Below are positions 27,401 through 35,163 of a stretch of DNA of 64,000 nt, piece after piece (positions within the stretch are counted from its first letter, which is position 1; each line of letters begins with the position of its first letter). Origin of the DNA: CAZADA01 sp964568975 (GTDB lineage Bacteria > Pseudomonadota > Alphaproteobacteria > Caulobacterales > Maricaulaceae). The position numbers and the translations under genes were made by a program. The stretch is from the NCBI GenBank assembly GCA_964568975.1, contig CAZMSO010000006.1, positions 47,117 through 111,116 of the forward strand, read 5' to 3'. The notes beneath the pieces are model-generated. The model saw only the letters and a program-made list of their open reading frames with translations. It was not told where the DNA came from and did no database searches.

Positions 27401-27584
27401 GCCCCACGACGCGTTCCGCCTTGAGGATGTCGCTGATGTCGCGGTGGTTCCCCAGCGCGCGGAGGGCCCGCGCTGCGCCCGCTCATGGCGCGTCACGCCC
27501 GATGTCGGCCAAGATCCCCGCTATCGGGACCTGAGCGCGCGCGACGCCGAGGCGGTCGCGGAATGGGACGCCGCTCATGCCTGA
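24483..27584 (+). CDS. ileS: Isoleucyl-tRNA synthetase
   Basis: Charges tRNA-Ile. 1033 residues from the ATG at 24483 (a TTG at 24468 is unlikely). A 38-residue Ser/Thr/Lys-rich start precedes YKQTLFLPQTDFPMRAGLP, the normal beginning. The HIGH motif is HLHIGH at 98-103 and KMSKS is near 694-698 in GRKMSKSLGN. The CP1 editing domain contains WTTTPWTIPANRAI. The C-terminal zinc-binding segment of E. coli-type enzymes is degenerate here (CARSWRVTPDVG, with only one Cys of the usual set), as I recall for alphaproteobacterial homologues. Its stop overlaps the lspA start by 8 nt. Confidence 0.98.
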   Translation: MTDAHAPAGSTAPSSSQKTTTKKTAAPSAPEADAAGRDYKQTLFLPQTDFPMRAGLPKKEPELLARWERLGLYHRLREESRGRDPFILHDGPPYANGHLHIGHALNKILKDFIVRTRQVLGYDSAYVPGWDCHGLPIEWKVEEEFRAKGRKKADVPAQEFRAACRAYAEKWVDIQREEFKRLGVLGDWDRPYLTMDYASEAAIVREFLTFAENGLLVRGSKPVMWSPVEQTALAEAEVEYHDHQSSMIWVKFPIVGYDGDPATNVFTKTKTHIVIWTTTPWTIPANRAITYGPDIVYGLYDVIGRPQECWARIGDRYIVADALAPAVFHQARLSGVGAQALDPAMVRRLDTVTADEIAAMTCAHPLRGAEGAHGYYDFDVPLLPGDHVTDEAGTGFVHTAPGHGVEDYDAWRASGRTDIPDTVGPDGAYQAHVGLFAGKKIVKTDGKKAGQDGDANKAVIEALIAADALLARGRLTHSYPHSWRSKAPLIYRNTPQWFIAMDTPFTLKGESTADAQSLRQRALKAIDATAWHPPQAVNRIRTMVESRPDWLISRQRAWGVPLTLFVHAETGQVLVDEVVNQRIVRAIEKSGADAWWSTPKSQFLRGRLPEGHSARDYEKVTDILDVWFDSGSTHAFTLEARDDQRWPADVYLEGTDQHRGWFQSSLLEGCGTRGRAPYDAVVTHGFTLDEDGRKMSKSLGNIVAPQEVTSQYGAEILRLWVASTDYEHDQRMGPNILKAAVDSYRKLRNTLRYLLGALHGFTDAERVETEDMPGLEQFMRHRLAELDAQVRAAYEEYDFKAAYTALFNFAASDLSAFYLDIRKDSLYCDRPSALRRRAARTIMDEAFTRLTVWLAPILSFTMEEAWLDRFPSAQGSVHARVFPPTPQTWRQPALADRWARLRRVRRVVTGALEIERRDKRLGSSLEAAPLVFLADAGDRAALEAEAALAGVAPAAFLAEIAITSQAVIEPATGPHDAFRLEDVADVAVVPQRAEGPRCARSWRVTPDVGQDPRYRDLSARDAEAVAEWDAAHA

Positions 27585-28254
27585 GCACGCGCACACCGAG
27601 CCGGTTCAGCCGGATCCCAGCGGGGCGGCCCCGGCCGCAACGCGGCTGTGGCCGTTGTCGCGCTGGGCGCGCCGCGGCGCTGTGCTCGGGCTTGCGGTGC
27701 TGATCGCGGATCAGCTGTCGAAGGCGCTCGTGCTCGGCCCGTTGAACTTCAGCCCGGAAGGCTGCCGCGAGGCGGTGCTGGCGTTGGCCGGCGGCGGCCT
27801 CGATCGAGCGGGCCAGATCGCCGCCGTTGAGGCGCAACGCAGCCTGTGCGGGGCGCTGGAGCTGTCGGGCGTCTTTGATTTGACCATGGTGTGGAACCCG
27901 GGCGTGAGCTTTGGGCTGTTGTCGGCGGGATCAGCGATCCAAGTCTTCGGTTTAGTGCTCTTTTCCCTTGGCCTTGCGGGCTTCATGGCGTGGTGGCTGG
28001 CGCGCGCCACACGCCCGCTCACCGCGCTTGGGCTTGGGCTGATTATTGGCGGCGCGCTCGGCAATGTGGTGGACCGCGCGCTTTATGGAGCGGTGGTGGA
28101 TTTCTTGGACTTCTCGGGTCCGTGGTTGCGCGTCGGCGGCTTGGACGTCGGCTTTCCGTATGTCTTTAATGTCGCCGATGCGGCGATCAATGTCGGTGTG
28201 GCGTCGCTGGTGGCGGATTGGGCGCTTGAAGAGCGCGCGCGTCGCGCCGGCTGA
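27577..28254 (+). CDS. lspA: Lipoprotein signal peptidase II, long form
   Basis: Cleaves prolipoprotein signals in the inner membrane. The catalytic aspartates lie in GNVVDRALYGAVVDFLDF and FNVADAAINVG, and the first helix contains IADQLSKALV. At 225 residues it is about 60 longer than typical enzymes. There is a 30-residue soluble N-terminus and a roughly 40-residue insertion after the first helix, holding two Cys (EGCREAV and SLCGALE) that would face the periplasm. NPGVSFGLLS is intact. It is translationally coupled to ileS. Several lipoprotein genes (DUF3035, DUF900 hydrolase) follow. Confidence 0.94.
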   Translation: MPEHAHTEPVQPDPSGAAPAATRLWPLSRWARRGAVLGLAVLIADQLSKALVLGPLNFSPEGCREAVLALAGGGLDRAGQIAAVEAQRSLCGALELSGVFDLTMVWNPGVSFGLLSAGSAIQVFGLVLFSLGLAGFMAWWLARATRPLTALGLGLIIGGALGNVVDRALYGAVVDFLDFSGPWLRVGGLDVGFPYVFNVADAAINVGVASLVADWALEERARRAG

Positions 28255-28341
28255 CCGCCGGCTGCGCGCGAAGCTGAAAACGAGGCTGACGGACACGCGC
28301 GGGGCCCGCGGCGGCGGGCGCGCGCTGAAGGGAGAAAACGC

Positions 28342-28878
28342 ATGATCAGAACGATCCCGGCGCGGCTGCTGATCACGCTGAGCCTAGCGGCGGCGGCGGT
28401 GGCGGCGTGCACAAGCGTGGGGCGGGCCGTCGGCTCGGCCAAAGTTGCGCCTGATGAGTTCCGCGTGGTGACGAAAGCGCCCTTGGTGCTGCCGCCGGAG
28501 TACAATGTGCGCCCGCCCAAGCCTGGTGAGCCGCGGCCCCAAGAGCTCGCGCCGTCCGAGCAAGCCCGCCGCGCAGTCCTGGGCCAGGAGTATGCGCGCC
28601 GGGCCTCCGATGGCGAGCAGCTCTTGGTGGCGAAAGCCGGCGGAGCAGAGGCTGATCCCGTCATCCGCCAACGCGTGGACATTGAGGCGGGCGGCGTGGC
28701 GCGCAAGCCGGAGGACTTCGCCAATCTGTTGCTGTTTTGGCGGGCCTCGGAAGCTGGGGGCGGGGTCTTGGACGCTGAGGCCGAGGCGCGGCGTCTGCGG
28801 TTGATCACCGCCGTCACAGGCGAGGACGAAGAAGTCGTGATTGATCGCCGCACGGGGTTGAAGCTGCCGGGCCTCTAA
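28342..28878 (+). CDS. DUF3035 lipoprotein
   Basis: 178 residues with a lipoprotein signal (AVAAC, Cys at about 23) and AGGGAGA before the ATG. The conserved core APDEFRVVTKAPLVLPPEYN followed by RPPKPGEPRPQ is the DUF3035 signature. The remainder is charged and helical, ending RRTGLKLPGL. Function is unknown. The ileS-lspA-DUF3035 order recurs in alphaproteobacteria, often followed by M16 peptidases, which are not present here. Confidence 0.88.
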   Translation: MIRTIPARLLITLSLAAAAVAACTSVGRAVGSAKVAPDEFRVVTKAPLVLPPEYNVRPPKPGEPRPQELAPSEQARRAVLGQEYARRASDGEQLLVAKAGGAEADPVIRQRVDIEAGGVARKPEDFANLLLFWRASEAGGGVLDAEAEARRLRLITAVTGEDEEVVIDRRTGLKLPGL

Positions 28879-29023
28879 GGTCCGTGCAAGGCGCGCCTTT
28901 GTGGCTCGAGCGTCGCGGACCGCTAGCCGGCCGCCCTCGGCGGGGCGGGGATCGCTTGCCGGCGGCGCGGTCTTCGGGGTAACCCCTCATCAGACACAGA
29001 ATGTGTGGATATGGGGGATGCCG

Positions 29024-30484
29024 ATGACGCCGCGACGCGGTCTGTGGACCACTTTTCTGGCCGTGATGGTCGCCGGCGCGGCGTTGGCGGCCTGCCAGAC
29101 CGCGCCAGGGGGCGTGAGCGCGCCCGACGCGGCGCCCAACGCGGTGGAGGACGCCCAGGACGCGGAGCGGCCGGTCGACGGCCTCAGTGACGCGTCAGCT
29201 CATGGCGATTACAGCGCGAGCGAGAGCGCCGCGGAAGCGCCGCCGCCATCGTCACGCACCCGCGGCCTGCGCCGCCGCGAGGCCGCCCAGCGTGCGCCCG
29301 CCGACACCATGGGCGTCATCGCCGCGCCGTCCATCTCCAGCGCTGAGGAAGCGGCGGCGGGTCGAGGCTCCGTGCGCGGCTTCGGCGGGCTGAGCGGGCG
29401 CGCCAGCGGCGTGCGGCCGGCGGCGACCATTGATCGCGAGAACGGCCTGGTGCACGTGCTGTTCGGCACCAACCGCGCCGAGCAGGCGGATCGCGCCGGC
29501 GACACGCCGGGCAAGCGGCTCACCGAGGGTCGCTCATCCCAGCTCAAATACGGATCGCTGCGCGTGTCGATCCCGCCGAAACACCGCACCGGCCAGGTTG
29601 AGCGGCCATTCCAGCTGCAAACCATGTTCGGCTCTGTGAGCTTTGGCGCCGAAGACGCCCGCAAGCACATTGTCGTCTCTGACGGCGCGTTCTTGTCGCC
29701 GGAAGCGTTCGCTCAGCTTGCGGCGCGGCTGCAAGCGGGGTCGGAGCGGTTTGAGGATCAAGCGCTGATCTTCGTGCACGGCTTTAACAACACCTTTGAG
29801 ACCGCCGCTTACCGCACGGCCCAGATTGTGTGGGATCTGCAATTTGATGGGGCGGCGTATTTCTACAGCTGGCCGAGCCGTGGCGACTTAAACCGTCAAG
29901 GGTATCAATACGATCGCGAAAGCGTGCTGCAATCGCGCGAGGCCTTCCGCGAGTTCTTAGAGCATGTGGCCACAACCAGCCGCGCCAAGCGCGTTCACGT
30001 CGTCGCCCACTCCATGGGTGCGTTGCTGACGATGGAGACGCTGCGCGACATCAACCGCGACTTGGCCCCCTCGCGGCCGCTCTTTGGCGAGATTGTGCTC
30101 GCTGCGCCGGACATTGACCGCGATGTCTTCCGCCAGCTTAGCGCCGCCATTGAGGGCGTCGCCGACAGCGCCACGCTGTACGCCTCCTCGAAGGACAAAG
30201 CGCTGGCGGTGGCGGAGCGGTGGGCGGCGGGACCGCGGGCCGGCGATGTGCCCGCCCAAGGACCCGTGATTGCGCCGGGCTTCGACACAGTCGACGCTTC
30301 GGATGTGTCGCTTGGCTTGCTGTGGACGGCGGACCATGCGCGCTTCGCGGAGGCCTCAGCCCTCATTGACGATCTGGATGAGCTGTTGCGCCAAGGCTTG
30401 CGTCCGCCCCATGAGCGCACGCCGCTGCTCCAGCAAGTGATCGCGCCCCAAGGGCCGTATTGGCGGTTCGCCGCGCCCCAGTGA
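29024..30484 (+). CDS. DUF900-type alpha/beta-hydrolase lipoprotein
   Basis: 486 residues from the ATG at 29024, with GGGGG 6 nt upstream; an ATG at 29018 abuts that tract. The lipobox is LAAC (Cys at about 24). Residues 25-130 are acidic, Ala/Ser/Arg-rich and probably disordered. The DUF900 domain begins at VHVLFGTNRAEQA, with SIPPKHRTGQVERP, ALIFVHGFNNTFETAAYRT, the SWPSRGDLNRQGYQYDRES block and nucleophile elbow VVAHSMGALLTMETLR. FGEIVLAAPDIDRDVF follows. It should be an envelope-anchored serine hydrolase of unknown substrate. Confidence 0.85.
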   Translation: MTPRRGLWTTFLAVMVAGAALAACQTAPGGVSAPDAAPNAVEDAQDAERPVDGLSDASAHGDYSASESAAEAPPPSSRTRGLRRREAAQRAPADTMGVIAAPSISSAEEAAAGRGSVRGFGGLSGRASGVRPAATIDRENGLVHVLFGTNRAEQADRAGDTPGKRLTEGRSSQLKYGSLRVSIPPKHRTGQVERPFQLQTMFGSVSFGAEDARKHIVVSDGAFLSPEAFAQLAARLQAGSERFEDQALIFVHGFNNTFETAAYRTAQIVWDLQFDGAAYFYSWPSRGDLNRQGYQYDRESVLQSREAFREFLEHVATTSRAKRVHVVAHSMGALLTMETLRDINRDLAPSRPLFGEIVLAAPDIDRDVFRQLSAAIEGVADSATLYASSKDKALAVAERWAAGPRAGDVPAQGPVIAPGFDTVDASDVSLGLLWTADHARFAEASALIDDLDELLRQGLRPPHERTPLLQQVIAPQGPYWRFAAPQ

Positions 30485-30568
30485 GCGTCAAAAAGCTGGT
30501 GGACCGGCGGGTGACGACGAGCCTGCGCCGCGTTGACCCCTGAGGGATCGCGACGCAGGCTCAGCGCT

Positions 30569-32479
30569 ATGAGCGTTGAGTCGATTCGCCCGATCCGCCG
30601 TCTCCCGAGCGAGACCATCAACCGCATCGCCGCCGGCGAGGTGGTGGAGCGGCCGGCCTCCGCCGTGAAGGAGCTCCTGGAAAACGCCCTCGACGCGGGC
30701 GCCGCGCAGGTGGACGTCACGATTGACGGCGGCGGCGTCGCGCTCATTGACATCGCCGACAATGGCGCAGGCATGGACCGCGACGGCCTGAGCCTGGCGG
30801 TGGAGCGCCACGCCACCTCAAAACTGGCGCCGGACGCCGACGGCCGGTGGGATCTTCTCAACATTGCGACCATGGGCTTTCGGGGCGAGGCGTTGCCGTC
30901 CATCGCGTCCGTCGCGCGTTTGTCGCTGACGAGCCAAACCGCGGCGAGCCCGGACGCCTGGCGCCTCGATGTGGAGGCCGGCGCCGTGCAAGGCGGCGGC
31001 CCACGCCCGGCGCAAACCTTGGGCGGTCCGGGAACGCGTGCGGTGGTGCGCGATTTGTTCCACGCCACCCCGGCGCGGCTCAAATTCCTGAAAAGCGAAC
31101 GGGCGGAGACCGCCGCGATTGTCGATGTGGTCAAGCGTCTGGCCATGGCCAATCCCCGCGTCGGCGTCAGCTTGCGGGTGGATGGCCGCTTGCGGTTCGC
31201 GCTTTCAGCGGCGACGGGATCCGACGAAGACGCCCGTGCGGCCCGCCTGGGGGATGTGTTGGGGCGCGACTTCACCGAAAACGCGCTCGTCATTGATCAA
31301 GCGCGTGAGGGCGTGCGTTTGACCGGTCTTGCGGGGTTGCCGACGTTCAACCGCGGCTCTAACCAGCACCAGTATTTGTTCGTGAACGGACGGCCTGTGC
31401 GCGACAAACTCCTTGTCGGCGCGATCCGCGGCGCCTACCAGGATCACCTCGCCCGCGACCGCCACCCCATGGCCGCGCTCTCCCTTGAGCTCGCGCCGCA
31501 GCGGGTGGATGTGAACGTCCATCCCGCAAAGACGGAGGTGCGGTTTCGCGAGGCCGGCTTAGTGCGCGGGCTCTTGGTGGGGGCGTTGCGCCATGCGTTG
31601 GCGCGGGCGGGCCACCGCGCCTCGACGAGTGTCGCCGGCTTCGCCCTGGGCGCGGCCCAGGCCCATGTCGCGCCGCCTAGCGCTCCGCGCCCGGGCGGCT
31701 GGCGTCAGCCCCACGCGCCGGGCCACCATGCGGCCGGCGGCGCGAGCCGCTATGGCGGCGGGCTCGCGGAGGCGGCCCAAGCGCTGCTTGAGCGCGATGA
31801 TCAGCCGCCTTTATGGGCGGGCGAATCCCTCTCTGCGCGACTGGAGAGCCCCTCCACGGGGGAGGTCGCGCCGGTGATCAGCGGCGAGCCGGCGCCGGAC
31901 TATCCGCTTGGCGTCGCGCGCGCTCAGCTTCATGAAACTTACATTGTCGCGCAAACCCGCGACGGCATTGTCATTGTGGACCAGCACGCCGCCCATGAAC
32001 GCCTCGTTTATGAGCGTATGAAGCAGGATTTGAAGGCCAAGGGCGTGGCGCGCCAGGTGTTGCTGACGCCCGAGATTGTGGATCTCGAGCCCGAGGCGGC
32101 CGAACGGGTGGCCGCGCGCGCGGGCCAGCTCGCTGATCTTGGGCTGGTGGTGGAGGCTTTCGGGCCGGGCGCGGTCGCGGTGCGCGAGGTCCCCGCGCTT
32201 TTGGGCGACTGCGATGTGCACGGCTTGGTGCGCGACCTTGCAGATGATTTCGCGCAGTTCGACGCGGCGTTGTCGCTGATTGAGCGCTTGGAGGAGGTGT
32301 GCGCGACCATGGCCTGCCATGGCTGCGTGCGCGCGGGCCGGCGGCTGCAGGGCGCGGAGATGAACGCGCTCTTGCGCGAGATGGAGGCCGTGCCCCATTC
32401 CGGCCAATGCAATCACGGCCGCCCGACCTATGTGGAGCTGAAGCTTAAAGACATTGAGCGCCTGTTCGGCCGGCGGTGA
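30569..32479 (+). CDS. mutL: DNA mismatch repair protein MutL
   Basis: 636 residues from the ATG at 30569 (a TTG at 30533 is a poorer start). The GHKL ATPase motifs are present: KELLENALDAGA, DNGAGMDRDGL and TMGFRGEALPSI. The transducer domain has NQHQYLFVNGRPVRDKLL and VDVNVHPAKTEVRF. A Pro/Ala/His-rich linker leads to the C-terminal dimerisation domain with DQHAAHERLVYERMK, ACHGCVRAGRRL and CNHGRPTYVEL. The QHAAHERLVYE and CNHGRPT regions are where nicking MutL proteins carry endonuclease residues; whether this one nicks cannot be decided by eye. Confidence 0.96.
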   Translation: MSVESIRPIRRLPSETINRIAAGEVVERPASAVKELLENALDAGAAQVDVTIDGGGVALIDIADNGAGMDRDGLSLAVERHATSKLAPDADGRWDLLNIATMGFRGEALPSIASVARLSLTSQTAASPDAWRLDVEAGAVQGGGPRPAQTLGGPGTRAVVRDLFHATPARLKFLKSERAETAAIVDVVKRLAMANPRVGVSLRVDGRLRFALSAATGSDEDARAARLGDVLGRDFTENALVIDQAREGVRLTGLAGLPTFNRGSNQHQYLFVNGRPVRDKLLVGAIRGAYQDHLARDRHPMAALSLELAPQRVDVNVHPAKTEVRFREAGLVRGLLVGALRHALARAGHRASTSVAGFALGAAQAHVAPPSAPRPGGWRQPHAPGHHAAGGASRYGGGLAEAAQALLERDDQPPLWAGESLSARLESPSTGEVAPVISGEPAPDYPLGVARAQLHETYIVAQTRDGIVIVDQHAAHERLVYERMKQDLKAKGVARQVLLTPEIVDLEPEAAERVAARAGQLADLGLVVEAFGPGAVAVREVPALLGDCDVHGLVRDLADDFAQFDAALSLIERLEEVCATMACHGCVRAGRRLQGAEMNALLREMEAVPHSGQCNHGRPTYVELKLKDIERLFGRR

Positions 32480-32562
32480 GGGGCGGCGGCCGCCGCGCCG
32501 CCGCGCGCGGGCGTGCGCGCCTTTGAGCTGATTAAGGGATGCGGCGGCCCACGCCGCCGTCC

Positions 32563-32645
32563 CCCTCGGGCTTGACCCGAGGGTCTATGGCGCAGCCGCG
32601 CGGCGGTTTGGATCCTCGGATCTCGGCTGAGCCTCATGCGAGGAT
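32563..32645. repeat. REP-like intergenic palindromic element
   Basis: Two inverted repeats: CCCTCGGG-CTTGA-CCCGAGGG (32563-32583), then ATCCTCG (32612-32618) paired with CGAGGAT (32639-32645). GGGTCTATGG after the first palindrome recurs after another palindrome at 46864-46898. This layout resembles the dispersed intergenic repeats of Caulobacterales and related groups. Confidence 0.5.
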
Positions 32646-32670
32646 GACGCCGGGTCGGAGCGCGGAGCGC

Positions 32671-32725
32671 CCCTAGGGCCATTTCACTTCGGGCGGCATG
32701 GACGAGAGGATGGTCTCCACATTGC
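32671..32725 (-). repeat. 55-bp duplicate of the hemF 3' end (assembly artefact)
   Basis: These 55 bases, from CCCTAGGGCC to CCACATTGC, are identical to 32826-32880 on the far side of the N gap. They encode the last codons and stop of hemF. A 55-base identity at the two contig ends equals a common assembler k-mer length. The copy is therefore best read as overlap left unmerged by scaffolding, not as a biological duplication. Confidence 0.85.
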
Positions 32726-32825
32726 NNNNNNNNNNNNNNNNNNNNNNNNNNNNNNNNNNNNNNNNNNNNNNNNNNNNNNNNNNNNNNNNNNNNNNNNNNN
32801 NNNNNNNNNNNNNNNNNNNNNNNNN
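32726..32825. other. Scaffold gap, 100 N
   Basis: A run of exactly 100 N, the placeholder for unknown length. Because the flanks are the same 55 bases, the true gap is probably minus 55, meaning no missing sequence and a continuous mutL-hemF intergenic region. Confidence 0.9.
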
Positions 32826-32827
32826 CC

Positions 32828-33757
32828 CTAGGGCCATTTCACTTCGGGCGGCATGGACGAGAGGATGGTCTCCACATTGCCGCCGGTCTTCAGCCCGAAA
32901 ATCGTGCCGCGGTCATAGAGCAAGTTGAACTCCACATACCGGCCGCGACGAATAAGTTGCTCGTCGCGCTCGGCGTCGCTCCAGCTTTCGACCATGCGCC
33001 GGCGCAGGATTTTGGGATAGACCTCCAAGAAGGCTTCCGCCTGGGCTTTGGCGAACGCGAAGTCTGCGTCCCAATCATCGGAATTGTGATAGTCGAAAAA
33101 GATGCCGCCGACCCCGCGGGGTTCGTCACGGTGCTTTAAATGGAAGTACTCGTCCGCCCAGGCTTTGTATTTCGGGTGATACGCCGGATCATGGGCGTCG
33201 CACGCGGCTTTCAGCGCGGCGTGAAAGTCTTGGGCGTCCTCATGCTCTTGAGAGCGCTGGTGGTCGACGAGCGGATTGAGATCGGAGCCGCCGCCGAACC
33301 AGCTTTTCGTGGTCGTGATGAAGCGCGTGTTCATGTGCGCGGCCGGGGTGCGGGGATTGCGCAAATGGGCGATGAGGGAGATCCCGCTCGCCCAGAAGCG
33401 TGGATCCTCTTCGGTTCCCGGGATCTGGCCTTTGAACTCGTCGGAAAACGCACCGTAAACCGTGGAGCAATGGACGCCGACTTTTTCAAAGAAGCGGCCG
33501 CGCATAAGCGCGCCGACGCCGCCGCCTAAATCCTCAGACCCGTCGCCGCGCGTCCATTCGATCCGCTCAAACCGCGCCGCAGGTCCGCGATACAAGGGCG
33601 GCGCAGCCTCGTCCTCCAACTCTTCAAAGGCCGCGCAAATACGGTCGCGCAGGTCTTCGAAATACGCCCGCGCGGCGGCTTTGCGCGCCTCAAGCGTGGC
33701 GGCGACAACGTCGGACGCGAGGGCGTCGCTGACAGCAAGGTCGCTGGGGGCGGTCAT
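32828..33757 (-). CDS. hemF: Oxygen-dependent coproporphyrinogen III oxidase
   Basis: Converts coproporphyrinogen III to protoporphyrinogen IX with O2. 309 residues, complete, ATG with GGGAGA upstream. Diagnostic segments are GDGSEDLGGGVGALMRG, FFEKVGVHCSTVYG, NTRFITTTKSWFGGGSDLNP, KAWADEYFHLKHRDEPRG and YVEFNLLYDRGTIFGLKTGG. His in VGVHCST and KHRDE belong to the active-site set. It is on the same strand as trmL and divergent as a pair from petABC, so haem synthesis and the haem-containing bc1 complex are neighbours. Confidence 0.97.
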   Translation of the reverse strand: MTAPSDLAVSDALASDVVAATLEARKAAARAYFEDLRDRICAAFEELEDEAAPPLYRGPAARFERIEWTRGDGSEDLGGGVGALMRGRFFEKVGVHCSTVYGAFSDEFKGQIPGTEEDPRFWASGISLIAHLRNPRTPAAHMNTRFITTTKSWFGGGSDLNPLVDHQRSQEHEDAQDFHAALKAACDAHDPAYHPKYKAWADEYFHLKHRDEPRGVGGIFFDYHNSDDWDADFAFAKAQAEAFLEVYPKILRRRMVESWSDAERDEQLIRRGRYVEFNLLYDRGTIFGLKTGGNVETILSSMPPEVKWP

Positions 33758-33883
33758 GGCGGGTCTCCCGAAACTTACAGCGAACGAATGCGGGGCGGAC
33801 GGAATCTGTCGATCCCGCCTTGGCCTAGCACGCGCGGCGGGCGTTGGGGCTGCGACGAATGAGCTGCTTACGGAGGATGCCGA

Positions 33884-34393
33884 TCACGCCCGCCCGCCCG
33901 CGTCGCTGCGGAGCGCCGCTTGGCGCGCCGCCTCCGCCAACGCGACGCCGGCGGCCACCACCACATTCAGCGAACGCGCCCCGGCGGCGAGGGGAATGCG
34001 CGCGCGCACATCCGCAGCGGCGTGCACCTCCGGCGGCGCGCCGGCGCTCTCACGCCCGCACACAATCGCGTCATCGGGGCGCAGCGCGATGGTCCAAAGG
34101 CTGTCGGCGGCTTTCGTCGTCAAGAGGATGAGCCGCCCGCTGCGGAACCCATCGCCGACGTCGTCGCTCAGCCCGTCAGCGGGCGCGCGGCTGGCGCAAA
34201 ACGCCGCCCAGGAGGCGTGGCGCGTGATGCGCGCGCGCTCGGCGTAATCCATGGCCGCCCGGCGCAGCGCCTTATCCGTCAGCGCGAACCCGCACGGCTC
34301 GACAATGTCCACATCCGCCCCGAAACAGGCCGCCGTGCGGATGGCCGCGCCCACATTTTGCGGGATGTCGGGTTGAACTAAAACGAGCCGCAT
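33884..34393 (-). CDS. trmL: tRNA (cytidine/uridine-34 2'-O)-methyltransferase
   Basis: 169 residues from the ATG at 34393, with GGGGATG upstream. The conserved start is MRLVLVQPDIPQNVGAAIR, so upstream ATG/other starts (34420, 34468) are unlikely. The SPOUT knot motifs are visible: CGRESAGAPPEVHAAAD and a SLNVVVAAGVALAEA segment. It methylates the wobble-base ribose of certain tRNA-Leu. It is divergent from petA and upstream of hemF, a context shared by many alphaproteobacteria. Confidence 0.93.
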   Translation of the reverse strand: MRLVLVQPDIPQNVGAAIRTAACFGADVDIVEPCGFALTDKALRRAAMDYAERARITRHASWAAFCASRAPADGLSDDVGDGFRSGRLILLTTKAADSLWTIALRPDDAIVCGRESAGAPPEVHAAADVRARIPLAAGARSLNVVVAAGVALAEAARQAALRSDAGGRA

Positions 34394-34562
34394 TCTATCG
34401 ACATCCCCAGCAGTTTGCATCGGCGCGCCCCCTGCGTCGCCGGCGTCAGCTGCGACTTTGGGCCGCATGCGCGGGCGTGCGGGCCCCTGAGACTTGACGT
34501 TCGTTATCGCCGGCGCAGCTTCTCAGCCATACAACACCGATAACGAGCGCGATGGAGGCATT

Positions 34563-35117
34563 ATGACCGATGTGACAGCGGGCGACGGCGCGCCGGAAGC
34601 CACGCGGCGCGACTTCATCCACATCGCCAGCGGCGCGTTCGCGGCGGGCGGTGCGGCGTTTTTGGCCTGGCCGTTCATTGATCAAATGAACCCCGCGGCC
34701 GACACCCGCGCGCTTTCCTCGGCGAATTTCGATTTGAGCGGGCTGCTGGAAGGCTCAGAAGCGCGCTTGCTGATCGGCGGCAAACCGGTGTTTGTGCGCC
34801 ACCGCACGGCCTCTGAGATCGCCGCCGCCCAGCGCGAAGGCGCGGCCGGCAGCCCCGCAGAGACGGATGAAGAGCGGCTGCGTCCTGGTCCTGACGGCGC
34901 GCTGCGGCCGCAATATCTGATTATGTTCGGAAGCTGCACCCACCTCGGCTGTGTGCCGACGGGCGATGGCGCGGGCGATTATGGCGGCTGGTATTGCCCG
35001 TGCCATGGCTCGCATTACGACACCGCCGGTCGGATCCGCAAAGGCCCGGCGCCTTTGAATTTGCCGATCCCGAACTATGAATACACCGCAGACACGGTCG
35101 TGAAGATTTCTTTGTGA
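34563..35117 (+). CDS. petA: Ubiquinol-cytochrome c reductase Rieske iron-sulfur subunit
   Basis: 184 residues from the ATG at 34563 (GGAGG upstream). The twin-arginine-like start ATRRDFIHIASGAFAAGG and one membrane helix suggest Tat insertion with an uncleaved anchor. The [2Fe-2S] ligands lie in SCTHLGCVPTG and CPCHGSHYD. It carries electrons from ubiquinol to cytochrome c1 on the periplasmic side. First gene of the petABC operon; petB begins 46 nt downstream. Confidence 0.97.
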   Translation: MTDVTAGDGAPEATRRDFIHIASGAFAAGGAAFLAWPFIDQMNPAADTRALSSANFDLSGLLEGSEARLLIGGKPVFVRHRTASEIAAAQREGAAGSPAETDEERLRPGPDGALRPQYLIMFGSCTHLGCVPTGDGAGDYGGWYCPCHGSHYDTAGRIRKGPAPLNLPIPNYEYTADTVVKISL

Positions 35118-35163
35118 TCGACGGCGTGATGACGGCTGAGGCGGCCCCCCAGGAGACGGCGTA

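Noticed and set aside
29995..31293. 432-codon open frame opposite the DUF900 gene and mutL
   Set aside because: It spans two real genes on the other strand, with Ser/Arg-rich translation typical of shadow frames.
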